DNA of 64,000 nucleotides. Origin: Cellulomonas sp. 73-145. GTDB taxonomy: Bacteria > Actinomycetota > Actinomycetes > Actinomycetales > Cellulomonadaceae. This document shows positions 10,109 through 16,984 of this stretch, piece after piece. The first letter of the stretch is position 1, and every line of letters begins with the position of its first letter. The notes below the pieces were generated by a model, which was not told the origin of the DNA, did not search any database, and was given only the letters and a program-made list of their open reading frames with translations. Location: the NCBI GenBank assembly GCA_001898185.1, contig MKTI01000010.1, positions 124,001 through 188,000 on the forward strand, written 5' to 3'. Position numbers and translations under genes: made by a program.

Positions 10109-10513
10109 ATGCGCTTGTGGGCTACGGGGGAGAGCGTCGCGAGCAGCCCGCGGGAGCTGCGCCGGTCGATGTGGCACGGCCTGACGGGCTCCGAAGCCCT
10201 CGAACTGGCCGATGCGGAGTGCACGCCCGCGCGTCTGGCGATGGAGCCGCTCGAACGGGCGCACGACGTGGCCGTGGAGTACGCGTTGAGGTGCGCGCGG
10301 GCGCTGAACAGCAACGATCTCGCCGGCGCGTTGCGTGCCGCGGCGATCGCAGACGCGGCGTTGGTGACGGAGCAGGCCGAGCTAGACCGGAGCACCGCGC
10401 GCGAGCTGTACGGCGACGGCCAGCGCGTCATTGAGCAGGACGAAGCCGCCTTGTCCGTGCAGCGATCGCAGCCGCGGCCGGCGCATCGTCCAGACCGCTC
10501 GATCGTCGCCTGA
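10109..10513 (+). CDS. Hypothetical helical protein overlapping the 3' end of rep
   Basis: The frame gives 134 residues with actinobacterial codon use (mostly G/C third positions) and a plausible Ala-rich helical make-up (EPLERAHDVAVEYALRCARAL, AALRAAAIADAALVTEQAEL). It lies beyond the 10020-10056 hairpin. It overlaps rep, on the opposite strand, over 132 bases. No good ribosome binding site precedes the ATG, and no family is recognised. It could be a real phage accessory gene or a chance open frame opposite the rep end; codon use makes me lean slightly toward real. Confidence 0.4.
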   Translation: MRLWATGESVASSPRELRRSMWHGLTGSEALELADAECTPARLAMEPLERAHDVAVEYALRCARALNSNDLAGALRAAAIADAALVTEQAELDRSTARELYGDGQRVIEQDEAALSVQRSQPRPAHRPDRSIVA

Positions 10514-11752
10514 CCGTCGAGCTGCAGCCAGCGCGATCGCTGCCGCCCTGCCGCGCGCGATGCCGCGTAGGACGCGCTCGACCTGGTGCCAGGTGCCGTC
10601 GCCCACCTGGACGACCTCGACGGCCTTCTGCAGGCCCCAGACGCCCCAGAACCGGCCGATCGGGACGCCGGCTGCGACCCACGCTGCTGGCGGGTCGTTC
10701 TGGTAGGACTTGGCGCCGGTCTTGGCGCCGTGCTTGCCGAAGTAGACCGAGAGCCGGCGCGGGTCAGTGCAGGCCGCCATGCCGGCGAAGTCGACGGCCT
10801 TGGTGCCGTGCCCGTGCCGCGCGCGGTGCCGCGCCCGCTCCGTGTCGGGTACCGGGCACGTGCACCACGCGAGGCCCAGGGTGCCGTCGTCCTTGACGAT
10901 CACCTGTGCCTCGAGGTCGTAGCCCAGCCACGCGTCGTAGCCGAGGTGGTCGACGCCGTAGCCCAGCGCTGCGTCGTAGCCGAGGTGGTCGACGTGGCAC
11001 CGGTGGCACACCAGCTCGGAGGCTCCGACGATCTCCGACCACGTGTCGGCGAACCAGTCCTCGAACGTCTTGGTCCCGTCGGCCGTCATCGCCGGCACGC
11101 GAATGAGCATGTGCTGGTGTGGTGCGCCGCGCTTCTGCGTCTCGAACTTCCACAGCCCGGCCCACGGCACGTCGAGCTCCTTGCGCCAGCGCCACTGCAG
11201 CCGGCGGATCTTGTGCTTCCACTCTCGGCCGTCGCGCACCAGCGGTTCCCACACGCCCGGCAGTGTGACGGTGACGAGCGCCTGGACGCCGGGGCCGGCC
11301 ATCCAGGTCGAGTAGTCCAGTTCCCCGAGGGTGCGGTGCATGCGCTTCCTCGAGGCGCGGGACCAGCCGCGCACGACGCCGCGCCGACCACCCTTGAGGC
11401 CGGCCATGACGTCCTCGACCAGGTTCTCCGCGACGTCGTAGACCTCTTGGGTGCTCGCCGCGCGCGAGCCGAAGGTGCGGACATCTGCGATCTGCTCGCC
11501 CCACGTCGGGCGGGCTTGCATGCCGCCGACGAAGCGCCGCCGCAGCGCCAGGGTGCCGGGGGAGACGAGCAGCTCGTAGAGGTGTTGTCCGTCGGCGCTG
11601 ACGGAGCCGACGTGTTCGCCGAGCCGGTGCCGGACGATCGCGGCGACCGACTGGACGTCGTCGGTGGAGGGGAATGCGGGTTCGGCCAGGCCAGCCGCGA
11701 TGCCGTCGAGGGACGGGTCTGCGACTGGCCTGGCCGCCGTGAGGACGGCCAA
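10382..11752 (-). CDS. Rolling-circle replication initiator (HUH endonuclease) of the phage
   Basis: The 456-aa Rep should nick the plus-strand origin and start rolling-circle replication. Motif I is near LVTVTLP (160-165). Motif II is APHQHMLIRVP with H212 and H214, the His-x-His metal site. Candidate catalytic tyrosines are Y337 (SVYFGKHGAK) and Y350 (AKSYQ). A 13-residue tandem repeat (VDHLGYDAxLGY, 254-279) sits between motifs II and III. The TTG start is supported by AGGAG six bases upstream and the in-frame fit; the 25-bp hairpin shared with the pV-like gene ends 14 bases before it. It closes the leftward structural gene array. Confidence 0.85.
   Translation of the reverse strand: MAVLTAARPVADPSLDGIAAGLAEPAFPSTDDVQSVAAIVRHRLGEHVGSVSADGQHLYELLVSPGTLALRRRFVGGMQARPTWGEQIADVRTFGSRAASTQEVYDVAENLVEDVMAGLKGGRRGVVRGWSRASRKRMHRTLGELDYSTWMAGPGVQALVTVTLPGVWEPLVRDGREWKHKIRRLQWRWRKELDVPWAGLWKFETQKRGAPHQHMLIRVPAMTADGTKTFEDWFADTWSEIVGASELVCHRCHVDHLGYDAALGYGVDHLGYDAWLGYDLEAQVIVKDDGTLGLAWCTCPVPDTERARHRARHGHGTKAVDFAGMAACTDPRRLSVYFGKHGAKTGAKSYQNDPPAAWVAAGVPIGRFWGVWGLQKAVEVVQVGDGTWHQVERVLRGIARGRAAAIALAAARRSGDDRAVWTMRRPRLRSLHGQGGFVLLNDALAVAVQLARGAPV
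10916..10993 (-). repeat. Two tandem 39-bp units inside rep
   Basis: Two in-frame 39-bp units encode VDHLGYDAALGYG and VDHLGYDAWLGYD. The duplication keeps the frame and lies between the HUH and tyrosine motifs, so it looks like a recent tandem expansion in a tolerant loop. Confidence 0.85.
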
Positions 11753-11766
11753 CCTGGGCTCCTGCT

Positions 11767-11791
11767 GTTGTCACCCCGCGCCAACGGGGTC
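11767..11791 (-). promoter_or_regulatory. Shared hairpin element, copy 2 (leader of rep)
   Basis: Identical over 25 bases to 8766-8790, it ends 14 bases before the TTG start of rep, just before its AGGAG. The same position in both leaders points to shared post-transcriptional control of rep and the pV-like gene, or to an origin element duplicated beside each. Confidence 0.7.
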
Positions 11792-11819
11792 GGTGGACAG
11801 GACGGGCACTGCTCCCAGG

Positions 11820-12272
11820 TCAGCCGGAGGCGGCCGCTCCGGCGGCTGCAGCGGAGATCGCTCCCCAGGGCAGCTCGTCGTCCTCTACGGCCCTGGCCGG
11901 GAGCGCCCGCACCGCGCGACCGTCCAGGAGTTCGCCGGCTGCGTGCCGGCCCACAGCGCGCGCCGGCGCTTCGCTGCTCGGCGCGCCGCTGTGTTCCGTC
12001 ACTCCGCCGGCCGTCATGTGCAGGTGCACCGCGGCCTGTGCGATCGCTGCAGCCTGTGCGTCTGCCTTCGCAGCTGCGATCGCTTCTGCCTTCGCGACTG
12101 CCACGGCGACCGCCGATGCCTTGTCCCGGTGGCCGGCCCACCAGGCCAGCGCCACGACGGCGACCACGCCGAGCAGGACTGCGCTGGCCACCGGGTGCGG
12201 CATGGCCGCTGCGTTGCGCGAGACGACGACGCCGCCGATGAATCCGGCGGCCACGTACAGGAGCCGGCGCAT
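11820..12272 (-). CDS. Prophage membrane protein with Ala-rich helix, 150 aa
   Basis: Two membrane spans open the protein (LLYVAAGFIGGVVVS and SAVLLGVVAVVALAWWAGH). Then comes a long Ala/Lys helix with repeating K-A-x-A units (AVAVAKAEAIAAAKADAQAA) that could form a coiled coil, and a low-complexity tail. The ATG overlaps the stop of the upstream acidic protein (TGATG), so it belongs to the structural operon. Placed just after the Zot ATPase and acidic protein, it may supply a membrane part of the assembly/export machine that the short Zot protein lacks. No family match is recognised; the role is inference. Confidence 0.65.
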   Translation of the reverse strand: MRRLLYVAAGFIGGVVVSRNAAAMPHPVASAVLLGVVAVVALAWWAGHRDKASAVAVAVAKAEAIAAAKADAQAAAIAQAAVHLHMTAGGVTEHSGAPSSEAPARAVGRHAAGELLDGRAVRALPARAVEDDELPWGAISAAAAGAAASG

Positions 12273-12484
12273 CAGTCGGACTCGATCACTTGCGAGATGT
12301 CGAGCCCGAGTTCGTCGCACAGGTCTTCGACGTCCTCGAACAGGTCATCGCGTTCTTCGATGAGGTCGGCCATGTCTTCGTCGCCGTCGTCAAGCGCGTC
12401 GATCTCGGCCTGCACGTCGTTCAGCTCTGCGATGAGTCCTTCGAGTGTTTCCAGGGCGTTGTAGTGCTCTTCTATGCCGCTCAT
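12272..12484 (-). CDS. Small acidic prophage protein, 70 aa
   Basis: The 70-residue protein is strongly acidic and helical (AELNDVQAEIDALDDGDEDM, EERDDLFEDVEDLCDELG), probably a coiled coil in the cytoplasm. The ATG at 12484 has AGGAG eight bases upstream and overlaps the Zot stop by four bases; its own stop overlaps the next start. Tight coupling to the Zot ATPase suggests a partner in assembly, or a protein that displaces the DNA-binding protein from phage DNA, but no family is recognised. Confidence 0.7.
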   Translation of the reverse strand: MSGIEEHYNALETLEGLIAELNDVQAEIDALDDGDEDMADLIEERDDLFEDVEDLCDELGLDISQVIESD

Positions 12485-13095
12485 GATGCTTTCTCCTGTT
12501 CGACGCTGTGGCGGCCGGCTGCAGCGGTTGTGCGCGCTCGTGGTGCGACCGACAGGGTCGGTCGTTCGACCACGGCCGCCTCTGCCTTGATCGCAAACCG
12601 GGTGTCGTAGGCGCGTGCGACGCGCATGGAGAACCGGTGCACGTACCGGTCGGCGGGCTTGCCTCGGCGCAGCTTGTGCATCTCCCACGCGGACGCGGAG
12701 AACGCCATCGGGTGCCCGCGCCAGCCGCCCCATGCGTTCGTGACCCAGCCGTAGTTGGTGTTGTCGCGCAGCTGCTTGAGCACCTTGGATTCGTGCTGGG
12801 ACGTGTAGATCAGGTCGTGCCCGTCTTTGCGGGTCTGCGACAGTTTTTCGTACCACTCCGGTTTCAGCGCCCGGAAGTCGTTCGCGCCGAGCTTGAGGTG
12901 CACTTCGTCCCAGAAGATCAGCCCGGGCGGCATGAACGGGTCCAAGCATTCGTCGAACGTGACGAATTCGACGTTCGGGTGGTCGATCGGGGTGATCGAG
13001 TAGCACTGGCGGCCCTGGTCGGCTTCCAGCAGCAGCCGGCGCACGCCTTCGTACGTCTTTCCTTGGCCCGGCAGGCCGAAGATTCCTTCGATCAC
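12481..13095 (-). CDS. zot: Zot/pI-type phage assembly ATPase
   Basis: The 204-aa protein is the ATPase of filamentous-phage morphogenesis, which drives extrusion of the phage through the membrane. Walker A is GLPGQGKT (7-14) and Walker B is LIFWDEVHL (D63, E64), followed by QTRKDGHDLIYTSQH, the sensor-like segment of Zot proteins. Unlike the pI and CTX Zot proteins (about 350-400 aa), it stops after the cytoplasmic domain, with no membrane span or external domain. The GTG start overlaps the upstream stop by four bases and has GGAG seven bases upstream. Neighbouring membrane proteins may provide the missing anchor. Confidence 0.88.
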   Translation of the reverse strand: MIEGIFGLPGQGKTYEGVRRLLLEADQGRQCYSITPIDHPNVEFVTFDECLDPFMPPGLIFWDEVHLKLGANDFRALKPEWYEKLSQTRKDGHDLIYTSQHESKVLKQLRDNTNYGWVTNAWGGWRGHPMAFSASAWEMHKLRRGKPADRYVHRFSMRVARAYDTRFAIKAEAAVVERPTLSVAPRARTTAAAGRHSVEQEKAS

Positions 13096-13673
13096 TTCAC
13101 CACTCCGAACACGTAGACCAGAACCAGCAGGTGCCCGACGTACCAGGTGACCGGCCGCCGGCCCGCGACGGCGAACACCGCAGGCAGGCGCGAACCGATC
13201 GCCACGAGCGCGGCCCGCGGGATGTAGTGCCCGGCGACCATCAGTGCGAGCAGCGCTTCGAGCGGGTACCCGTTGCCCATGCCGTGCACCCCGTTCGCCA
13301 GCGCCGTCACCGCGGCGATCGCGACAACGGCGGGCCCAGCCGGGCCGGTCCACCGCGCCAGCACGAGAAGTGCGGCAGCGACGGCGTACAGGAGCAGGAC
13401 GTTCGGGTTGTCGATCCACGGCACAAACGCCGGCAGCAGGAAACCCGTCGCAGCGATCGCCGCGTGCCGCCAGGTCAGACGGCGCGCGAGGTGCCCGGAC
13501 AGGACGAAGAACACCGGCACGGCAAGCCGCCCGATCGTCAGCCGCACGGGTTCTGCCCCGAGTGCGCGTGCCACGTGGTCGACGATCATGCAGACGATCG
13601 CCGCGCCGCGCAGCCGGTCCAGTTCGGACGCTCGAACCCGCCCCGGCGCCACGAGCTGCATGTCCGCGCTCAT
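13092..13673 (-). CDS. TraX-like polytopic membrane acetyltransferase-family protein
   Basis: The 193-aa protein has six to seven membrane spans. The N-terminal ELDRLRGAAIVCMIVDHVAR and the following TIGRLAVPVFFVLSGHLARR have the shape of TraX proteins and related membrane acyltransferases (D-x-L-R-G...D-H, then I-G-R-L-A-P-F). TraX of the F plasmid N-acetylates pilin. Here the gene lies in the coat operon, four bases overlapped with Zot downstream and with a 34-aa membrane peptide upstream. Modification of the major coat protein is a natural hypothesis; a structural membrane role in assembly is the alternative. The ATG at 13673 has GGAG six bases upstream. Confidence 0.65.
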   Translation of the reverse strand: MSADMQLVAPGRVRASELDRLRGAAIVCMIVDHVARALGAEPVRLTIGRLAVPVFFVLSGHLARRLTWRHAAIAATGFLLPAFVPWIDNPNVLLLYAVAAALLVLARWTGPAGPAVVAIAAVTALANGVHGMGNGYPLEALLALMVAGHYIPRAALVAIGSRLPAVFAVAGRRPVTWYVGHLLVLVYVFGVVK

Positions 13674-13774
13674 CGCCGGCTCCGATGCCGGCGCCGCTCT
13701 CGCAGCCAGTCCCACACCATCCGGTGCGCGATGTAGAGCACGAACCCACCGACGATCCAGCCGACCTCGTGCAT
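13670..13774 (-). CDS. 34-aa membrane peptide, pVII/pIX-like candidate
   Basis: ATG at 13774 opens a 34-codon frame: one membrane span (VGWIVGGFVLYIAHRMVW) followed by a very basic tail. Its start overlaps the stop of the upstream 84-aa protein (TGATG), and its stop overlaps the ATG of the TraX-like gene (ATGA), so it fills exactly the space between two real genes. In length and topology it matches the minor tip proteins pVII (33 aa) and pIX (32 aa) of Ff phages. Too short for usual gene callers. Confidence 0.7.
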   Translation of the reverse strand: MHEVGWIVGGFVLYIAHRMVWDWLRERRRHRSRR

Positions 13775-14028
13775 CAGTCGGACCCCCAGATCTGGTGGTA
13801 GATCCACACCGCGAAGTCCCACAGGTACAGCGCCAGTTGCAGGGCCAGGAGCACCCCGATGACTGTGATGAGCGCCTGCAGCGGAATGAATGAGTTTGCC
13901 GCCGCGGTCCAGCCGATCACTGTGGTCGACGTGCTCTGTCCGAGCGTGACAGGTCCTGTTGCCGGGAAGAGCCCAATCAGAGCCGAGAGCGCCCCAAGGG
14001 CCGCGCTGATCAGCGCGTCGGTGATCAT
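13774..14028 (-). CDS. 84-aa minor membrane protein, pVI-like candidate
   Basis: The hydrophobic 84-residue protein has two membrane spans: ALISAALGALSALIGLF near the N-terminus and ALITVIGVLLALQLALYLWD near the C-terminus. Its place directly after the long pIII-like gene equals that of gene VI in filamentous phages, whose product anchors the end of the particle in the membrane. The ATG overlaps the upstream stop by four bases (ATGA) and its own stop overlaps the next ATG. The pVI assignment rests on size, topology and gene order, not on recognised sequence similarity. Confidence 0.7.
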   Translation of the reverse strand: MITDALISAALGALSALIGLFPATGPVTLGQSTSTTVIGWTAAANSFIPLQALITVIGVLLALQLALYLWDFAVWIYHQIWGSD

Positions 14029-15947
14029 GATTTGCCGCCGAATGACGCCGCGACGCGGTGATAGGCGATCCAGCAGCCCCCGCCGATGATGACCACTTCT
14101 AGCGCGTGCCGTAGCAGTTGTCCCCAGGTCGTTTGCCCGGCCTGCTGGACCCCCGCGCACAGATCGAATGACGCGGACGAGCCCATTGGTCCACCGGCCA
14201 TCTGCAACGGCAGGTTCGTGCAATCGCCGGACGCGGACAGCCCGCTAATGACCGCGTTGGTGAACTGCACGCCACCCACCGCGACATTCACCGGCGGCCG
14301 CGCCGAAGCGTCACCCACGAAAGACTTCCAGGCCGTGCTACTCGCCGTCGACGGGACGAATGCGTCCTTCAGTGCGCACGCCGTGGCCTTGTAGGCCCAC
14401 CAGTTGTTGAACAGCGCAGACCACGAGAACGGGGGAGGGCAGGACTGGTCTTGCGGGCTGGTCGACGGCTGGCTGGACGGCGCTTCTCCGGTGGTGGGGT
14501 TCGACAGGACCCCGGTCCCTGTTTCCGCGGCGGGGAACGCGTGGGCGTAGGCGGCGCACTCGGTCAGCGCGACCGCGTGGGTGCCGTAGCTGCACTCGTA
14601 TTCGGTGCCCGACTTCGTTGCGGTGTTGCTGCCGGTCGCGGTGCCCTGGCTGGTCTCGGTCCACCAGCTGGTGCAGACCGCGGGGTTCGTGAAGCAGGAC
14701 ACCAGCGTCGTTGCGCCCGGTGCGGAGATCCGTGAGAGCAGCAGCTGGCACGGGCTCGCAGCGTTGGCGCACTCGGGGTAGTTGGTCGCGACGGTCCCGA
14801 CCTCCGCCGGCAGCGTCCACTGGTAGATCACCGTCCCGGTCCCGTTGGTGACCTCCTCGACCTTGACCGAGGCCACCATCCCCTGCGCGCACTGCGCGGC
14901 CGGGACCGTAGGCCAGGCGCTGGCCGTCTCCGAGAACGCCGCCGTGGACGCCACGCCGCCGGCGCCCTGAGTGCACGTCCAGGTGTTCCGGAGCGTCCGC
15001 TGCGGGTCAGCGCTCACCCCGGTGGGCCGATTCGGGTAGCCGACGGGGTACCACTTCAGCGTGTAGCTGGGCGACCCGGAGTCCTGCCCCTGGAACGTGA
15101 ACTCCAGGTGGTCGAAGGTGTACCGGGAGTCGCCAGACGTCACGTTCGCGTTGCTGCCGGTCACCGACGGCACGGCGCACGACGTCTGCAGCTGCCCGGT
15201 GCCAAAGCCGATCGTCTTACTCACCGACAAGGTGCCTGCCAGGAACACCGCCGACGCCCCGATGCTCGGGTTCTGTGCGGTGCCGACGCCGCCCGTCCCG
15301 ACGCATGTGCCGGACATCGTGATGGTCGCCCCAGCGCTGCCACTGGTCGCGCCGTACGCCGGCGCGGTCGGGTTCGTGACCGTGGCGTGCCCGCTGGTCC
15401 AGCCGCCGCCCCAGTACGTCCCGGCGTACGCCGACGTCATCGTCCCCGTCGCGTTCGTGTTGTTCGCCCAGCCCGCCGGCATCGGCGTGACGTCCGAGTT
15501 CGGCACGTACGACGGCGCACCCTGGACCCCCGCACACCCGGAGGTCCCCGCGAGGGTGCCCAGGTCACAGAAGAAGTTCCCCGACGTCGGCAGGCCAAAC
15601 GTCTGCGCCAGCCCCGTTCCCAGCTGCGTGCCCACCAGGAACCCGCTGACCGCCGTGGCCGCGCCACCGGCAGCACTGGTGCCGATCTTCGCGGCGGCAG
15701 ACCCTGCCGTTCCCGTGCCCACGGCCAGTTCCGGGTGCGCTTGCAGGAACGCGTTCCACTGCGCCGCCGTCATCGCCGACGACGCCGAGCTGTATGCGCT
15801 GCCGGGCAGCCCGATCGGCGCGGGCACATTGGGGGCCACCGCCAGCGCCGAGGCCGGCGACGCAGAGCCTGGTCCCCAGACGATCAGGAGTGCGCCGACA
15901 AGTGCGGCAGCGCCGAGCTGCAGGGCTCGTCGTGGCTGCGCGTGCAC
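14025..15947 (-). CDS. Large exported minor coat / host-attachment protein (pIII-like)
   Basis: The 640-aa protein begins with a basic stretch and hydrophobic core ending in ASALA (cleavage near residue 36). It continues as a Gly/Ser/Thr-rich ectodomain with many cysteines that could pair (CSYGTHAVALTEC, CPPPFSW, CDLGTLAGTSGC), and ends with one membrane span (LEVVIIGGGCWIAYHRVA) and a short basic tail. That layout is typical of filamentous-phage adsorption proteins, which sit at the tip and bind the host. The GTG start follows GGGAGG. The gene lies between the coat gene and the pVI-like gene, the classical order. Confidence 0.82.
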   Translation of the reverse strand: MHAQPRRALQLGAAALVGALLIVWGPGSASPASALAVAPNVPAPIGLPGSAYSSASSAMTAAQWNAFLQAHPELAVGTGTAGSAAAKIGTSAAGGAATAVSGFLVGTQLGTGLAQTFGLPTSGNFFCDLGTLAGTSGCAGVQGAPSYVPNSDVTPMPAGWANNTNATGTMTSAYAGTYWGGGWTSGHATVTNPTAPAYGATSGSAGATITMSGTCVGTGGVGTAQNPSIGASAVFLAGTLSVSKTIGFGTGQLQTSCAVPSVTGSNANVTSGDSRYTFDHLEFTFQGQDSGSPSYTLKWYPVGYPNRPTGVSADPQRTLRNTWTCTQGAGGVASTAAFSETASAWPTVPAAQCAQGMVASVKVEEVTNGTGTVIYQWTLPAEVGTVATNYPECANAASPCQLLLSRISAPGATTLVSCFTNPAVCTSWWTETSQGTATGSNTATKSGTEYECSYGTHAVALTECAAYAHAFPAAETGTGVLSNPTTGEAPSSQPSTSPQDQSCPPPFSWSALFNNWWAYKATACALKDAFVPSTASSTAWKSFVGDASARPPVNVAVGGVQFTNAVISGLSASGDCTNLPLQMAGGPMGSSASFDLCAGVQQAGQTTWGQLLRHALEVVIIGGGCWIAYHRVAASFGGKS

Positions 15948-16025
15948 GGTGCCTCCCTGGGGTGCGGTGTGGGGGAGCGGCGGCCCCGTCCGTCGTGCCG
16001 GGCCGGACGGGGCCGCCAGAGGGTG

Positions 16026-16340
16026 CTACTTGGACTTGGCGGCCTTCTTGCCCCAGCCCAGGAGCATCCCGACGGAGATGCCGATGACCGCCAGCCCGAG
16101 CACGGCCACGATGAGGTGGCCCTGCAGGTACGAGGTCAGCGACGTGAAGAACGTGTCGCCGGCCCCGCCGGTCGGGTCGGTGCTCGGGGTGGTCGCGAAC
16201 GCGGCCTCCGGCGCCAGGACGGTCACCGCGGCGGCGCTGAGGGTCAGCGCGATGCGGTTGCGGGTCTTGGACATGAACCGGGCGAACCGGCCCACCTTCA
16301 CCGGGGCCGGAGCGGCCTCGGTCCTCTCGATCGTCTGCAC
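16026..16340 (-). CDS. Major coat protein precursor (pVIII-like)
   Basis: The 104-aa precursor has a long basic N-region (VGRFARFMSKTRNR), a hydrophobic core (IALTLSAAAVTVLAP) and an AFA cleavage site at residue 49. Removal leaves about 55 residues: a Thr/Ser/Gly/Asp N-terminus, a short amphipathic stretch, one membrane span (LIVAVLGLAVIGISVGMLL) and the basic tail GWGKKAAKSK that would contact the DNA. This matches the roughly 50-residue pVIII design. The GTG start has AAAGGAG with seven bases spacing, the strongest ribosome binding site of the operon, in keeping with a product needed in thousands of copies. Confidence 0.9.
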   Translation of the reverse strand: MQTIERTEAAPAPVKVGRFARFMSKTRNRIALTLSAAAVTVLAPEAAFATTPSTDPTGGAGDTFFTSLTSYLQGHLIVAVLGLAVIGISVGMLLGWGKKAAKSK

Positions 16341-16364
16341 GATCGGTCTCCTTTCGAGACGCGC

Positions 16365-16463
16365 TCAGCCCACCTTGAGCAGAGCAGCCACCGCAGTCCG
16401 AAGGACGGCCCCCACGCAGAGGCCGACCACGAGCGCGGACCACAGCAGACCGAGGTCACTCAT
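16365..16463 (-). CDS. 32-aa membrane peptide, pIX/pVII-like candidate
   Basis: ATG at 16463 gives a 32-residue peptide that is almost entirely one membrane span (LLWSALVVGLCVGAVLRTAV) with a single basic residue near each end of the C-terminal half. It overlaps the end of the 48-aa peptide gene and ends just before the coat-protein ribosome binding site. Length and position beside the major coat gene match pIX of Ff phages (32 aa, encoded just upstream of gene VIII). No sequence family is claimed. Confidence 0.65.
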   Translation of the reverse strand: MSDLGLLWSALVVGLCVGAVLRTAVAALLKVG

Positions 16464-16602
16464 CGGGAGTGCCGCCGGCCGACAACATCGCTCCGACCGT
16501 CCAGCCGGTCAGCGCGAGAACCACGGCGACGGACAGGCCCGCCGCCAGGACGAGCTGCGCGAACAGCGCGGGCAGCCCGTCGGTGAAGGTCAGAGGGTCC
16601 AC
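16456..16602 (-). CDS. 48-aa membrane peptide of the coat operon
   Basis: GTG at 16602 lies one base beyond the stop of the upstream secreted protein and opens a 48-residue frame with a short acidic N-terminus, one membrane span (LVLAAGLSVAVVLALTGWTV) and a polar acidic C-terminus. It overlaps the ATG of the 32-aa peptide by eight bases. There is no clear ribosome binding site of its own, so translation by coupling is likely. It resembles a small phage structural membrane protein; no family is recognised. Confidence 0.6.
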   Translation of the reverse strand: MDPLTFTDGLPALFAQLVLAAGLSVAVVLALTGWTVGAMLSAGGTPDE

Positions 16603-16603
16603 G

Positions 16604-16984
16604 TCAGCGCCTGCCAATCAGCAGGACCAGGCACGCGGCCACTAGCGCGACCAGGAGTGAGCCCTGCACCGCCAGGTACGACCGCAGCCGGCGCAGTTCG
16701 TCCGCTGTTGCCGCCTGTAGGCATTCCGGGGACGCCGAAGTGCACGAGTCCAGGAACGACCCGAGCCATCCACCAGAGGCTGAGGGTGAGGAGCCCGACG
16801 ATGACGACGGGCTTGACGAACTTGTTGAGCGCAGCGAGCCGCCGACGAAACCAGCCGACGCGGTAGACACCGACGCCATCTGTGCGGAGATGGGCGAAGC
16901 GAGCGCAGGGCTGCCCGTCAGGACCAGGCCCGTGCACAGCGCAGACGCCACCAGCAAGCCGCGCGCGGCCCGAGGCGTGCGCAT
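16604..16984 (-). CDS. Secreted Ser-rich membrane-anchored coat-operon protein, 126 aa
   Basis: The protein starts with a signal peptide (MRTPRAARGLLVASALCTGL, cleavage near ALA at 29). A Ser-rich external region (STSSSSPSSSSGSSPSASGG) and two cysteines (CTSASPEC) follow, then a C-terminal membrane span (LLVALVAACLVLLIGRR). This is the same exported, C-terminally anchored design as pIII, in miniature, so a second tip or minor coat protein is plausible. Its ATG overlaps the stop of the 35-aa peptide (TGATG). No family match is recognised. Confidence 0.68.
   Translation of the reverse strand: MRTPRAARGLLVASALCTGLVLTGSPALASPISAQMASVSTASAGFVGGSLRSTSSSSPSSSSGSSPSASGGWLGSFLDSCTSASPECLQAATADELRRLRSYLAVQGSLLVALVAACLVLLIGRR

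Noticed and set aside
8766-11791. Repeated 25-mers considered as a CRISPR remnant
   Set aside because: Only two exact copies, 3 kb apart, each placed before a start codon; no spacer array or cas gene.
10586-12241. 551-codon plus-strand frame across the prophage rep region
   Set aside because: It is antisense to Rep with HUH motifs and to the Ala-rich protein with overlapping start signals; it lacks a ribosome binding site.
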